NCBI GenBank assembly: GCA_028565635.1
Contig: JAOXYB010093938.1
Location: 1-21,958, forward strand
From: Phoronis ovalis
Lineage: Eukaryota; Phoronida; Phoronidae
DNA: 21,958 bases
Direction: 5' to 3'
A program made the translations under genes and the position numbers. The notes beneath the pieces are model-generated. The model did not search any database. It saw nothing but the letters and a program-made list of their open reading frames with translations, and was not told where the DNA came from. Each line of letters opens with the position of its first letter. The stretch's first letter is position 1. Positions 17,861 through 21,958 of the stretch are shown piece after piece.

Positions 17861-18211
17861 AAATAGTGAAATGAAGTTTGAACACTTTAAATTTGAGTCG
17901 GTACACATTATAAAATACACGAATAGCACCTTCAAAGGACAGACAACCCCGTGGAAATAAGTAACAAAGCACTTTGCATCCCTACAGTTTATGATAAATT
18001 ATACTTCTCACCAATCCTTCTTACGTTTTTAACTGTACAGCTACAATCACACTATATTGCAGAGTTCCTAACAATTCTGAAAAATTTAATTTTAGTAGAT
18101 TGCACTCTGTGCATATCTGTACTTTAGATGCACCAAAAGAAAACATAATTGTATTTTCACTCCATAATTACAGTTAGTAACAAATATTCAACACTATTTT
18201 ATGTTTTAGTA
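17861..18211 (-). other. WDR13 3' UTR / convergent intergenic region
   Basis: AT-rich sequence between the convergent LMTK and WDR13 genes. No exon or RNA gene is seen. The proximal part must be WDR13 3' UTR. Confidence 0.5.
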
Positions 18212-21871
<3,660 letters not shown>

Positions 21872-21958
21872 TTAACAAGAAAACGATGATCTAGAAATCA
21901 TCATTGTAAGCTGCTTGAAATGGTAATTAATTTGACCTTGACATGGATATTGACCTTG

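Overview
The window is a piece of an animal nuclear genome. It is AT-rich, its genes are split by GT-AG introns, and it carries transposon relics. No bacterial, viral or plasmid features were seen. The gene families and the CR1/L2-like LINE fit a (probably marine) invertebrate such as a lophotrochozoan, but the sequence alone does not fix the phylum. All protein assignments come from reading spliced translations and from memory of the families. No search was run.

Layout: (1) About 1-5913, minus strand: the 5' end of a cytohesin gene (Arf-GEF). Three coding exons give the start codon and the N-terminal coiled coil; the Sec7 and PH domains lie beyond the left edge. Its introns hold a long fold-back repeat (about 345-815) and a weakly palindromic-ended repeat (about 2688-3016). 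(2) About 5914-7125: divergent intergenic/5' region with two adjacent tandem duplications (6425-6516 and 6525-6576). (3) About 7126-16891, plus strand: a lemur tyrosine kinase (LMTK/AATK) homologue. Ten exons join in frame from a transmembrane exon, through a juxtamembrane linker and a kinase domain, to a short acidic/Ser-rich tail. Its first exon was not found. (4) The LMTK introns hold a 429-bp MITE with 46-bp inverted ends and an 8-bp target duplication (8039-8467), and a broken antisense LINE (about 9655-13815). The LINE's ORF1 is itself split by a 497-bp insertion with a 7-bp target duplication (12867-13363). (5) About 18212-21846, minus strand: the C-terminal two thirds of a WDR13 homologue. 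Six exons join in frame; the N-terminus lies beyond the right edge. LMTK and WDR13 are convergent and their 3' UTRs may overlap near 17.75-17.86 kb.

The three host genes are unrelated in pathway: Arf activation, membrane kinase and nuclear WD-repeat protein. They look like chance neighbours. No new multi-gene system is visible. The most unusual points are in the LMTK gene. The beta-3 ATP-binding lysine position is arginine. A 15-bp tandem repeat has multiplied the 5' splice site of the same exon, so that any downstream donor adds an immediate stop. A LINE ends almost on the 3' splice site of the following exon.
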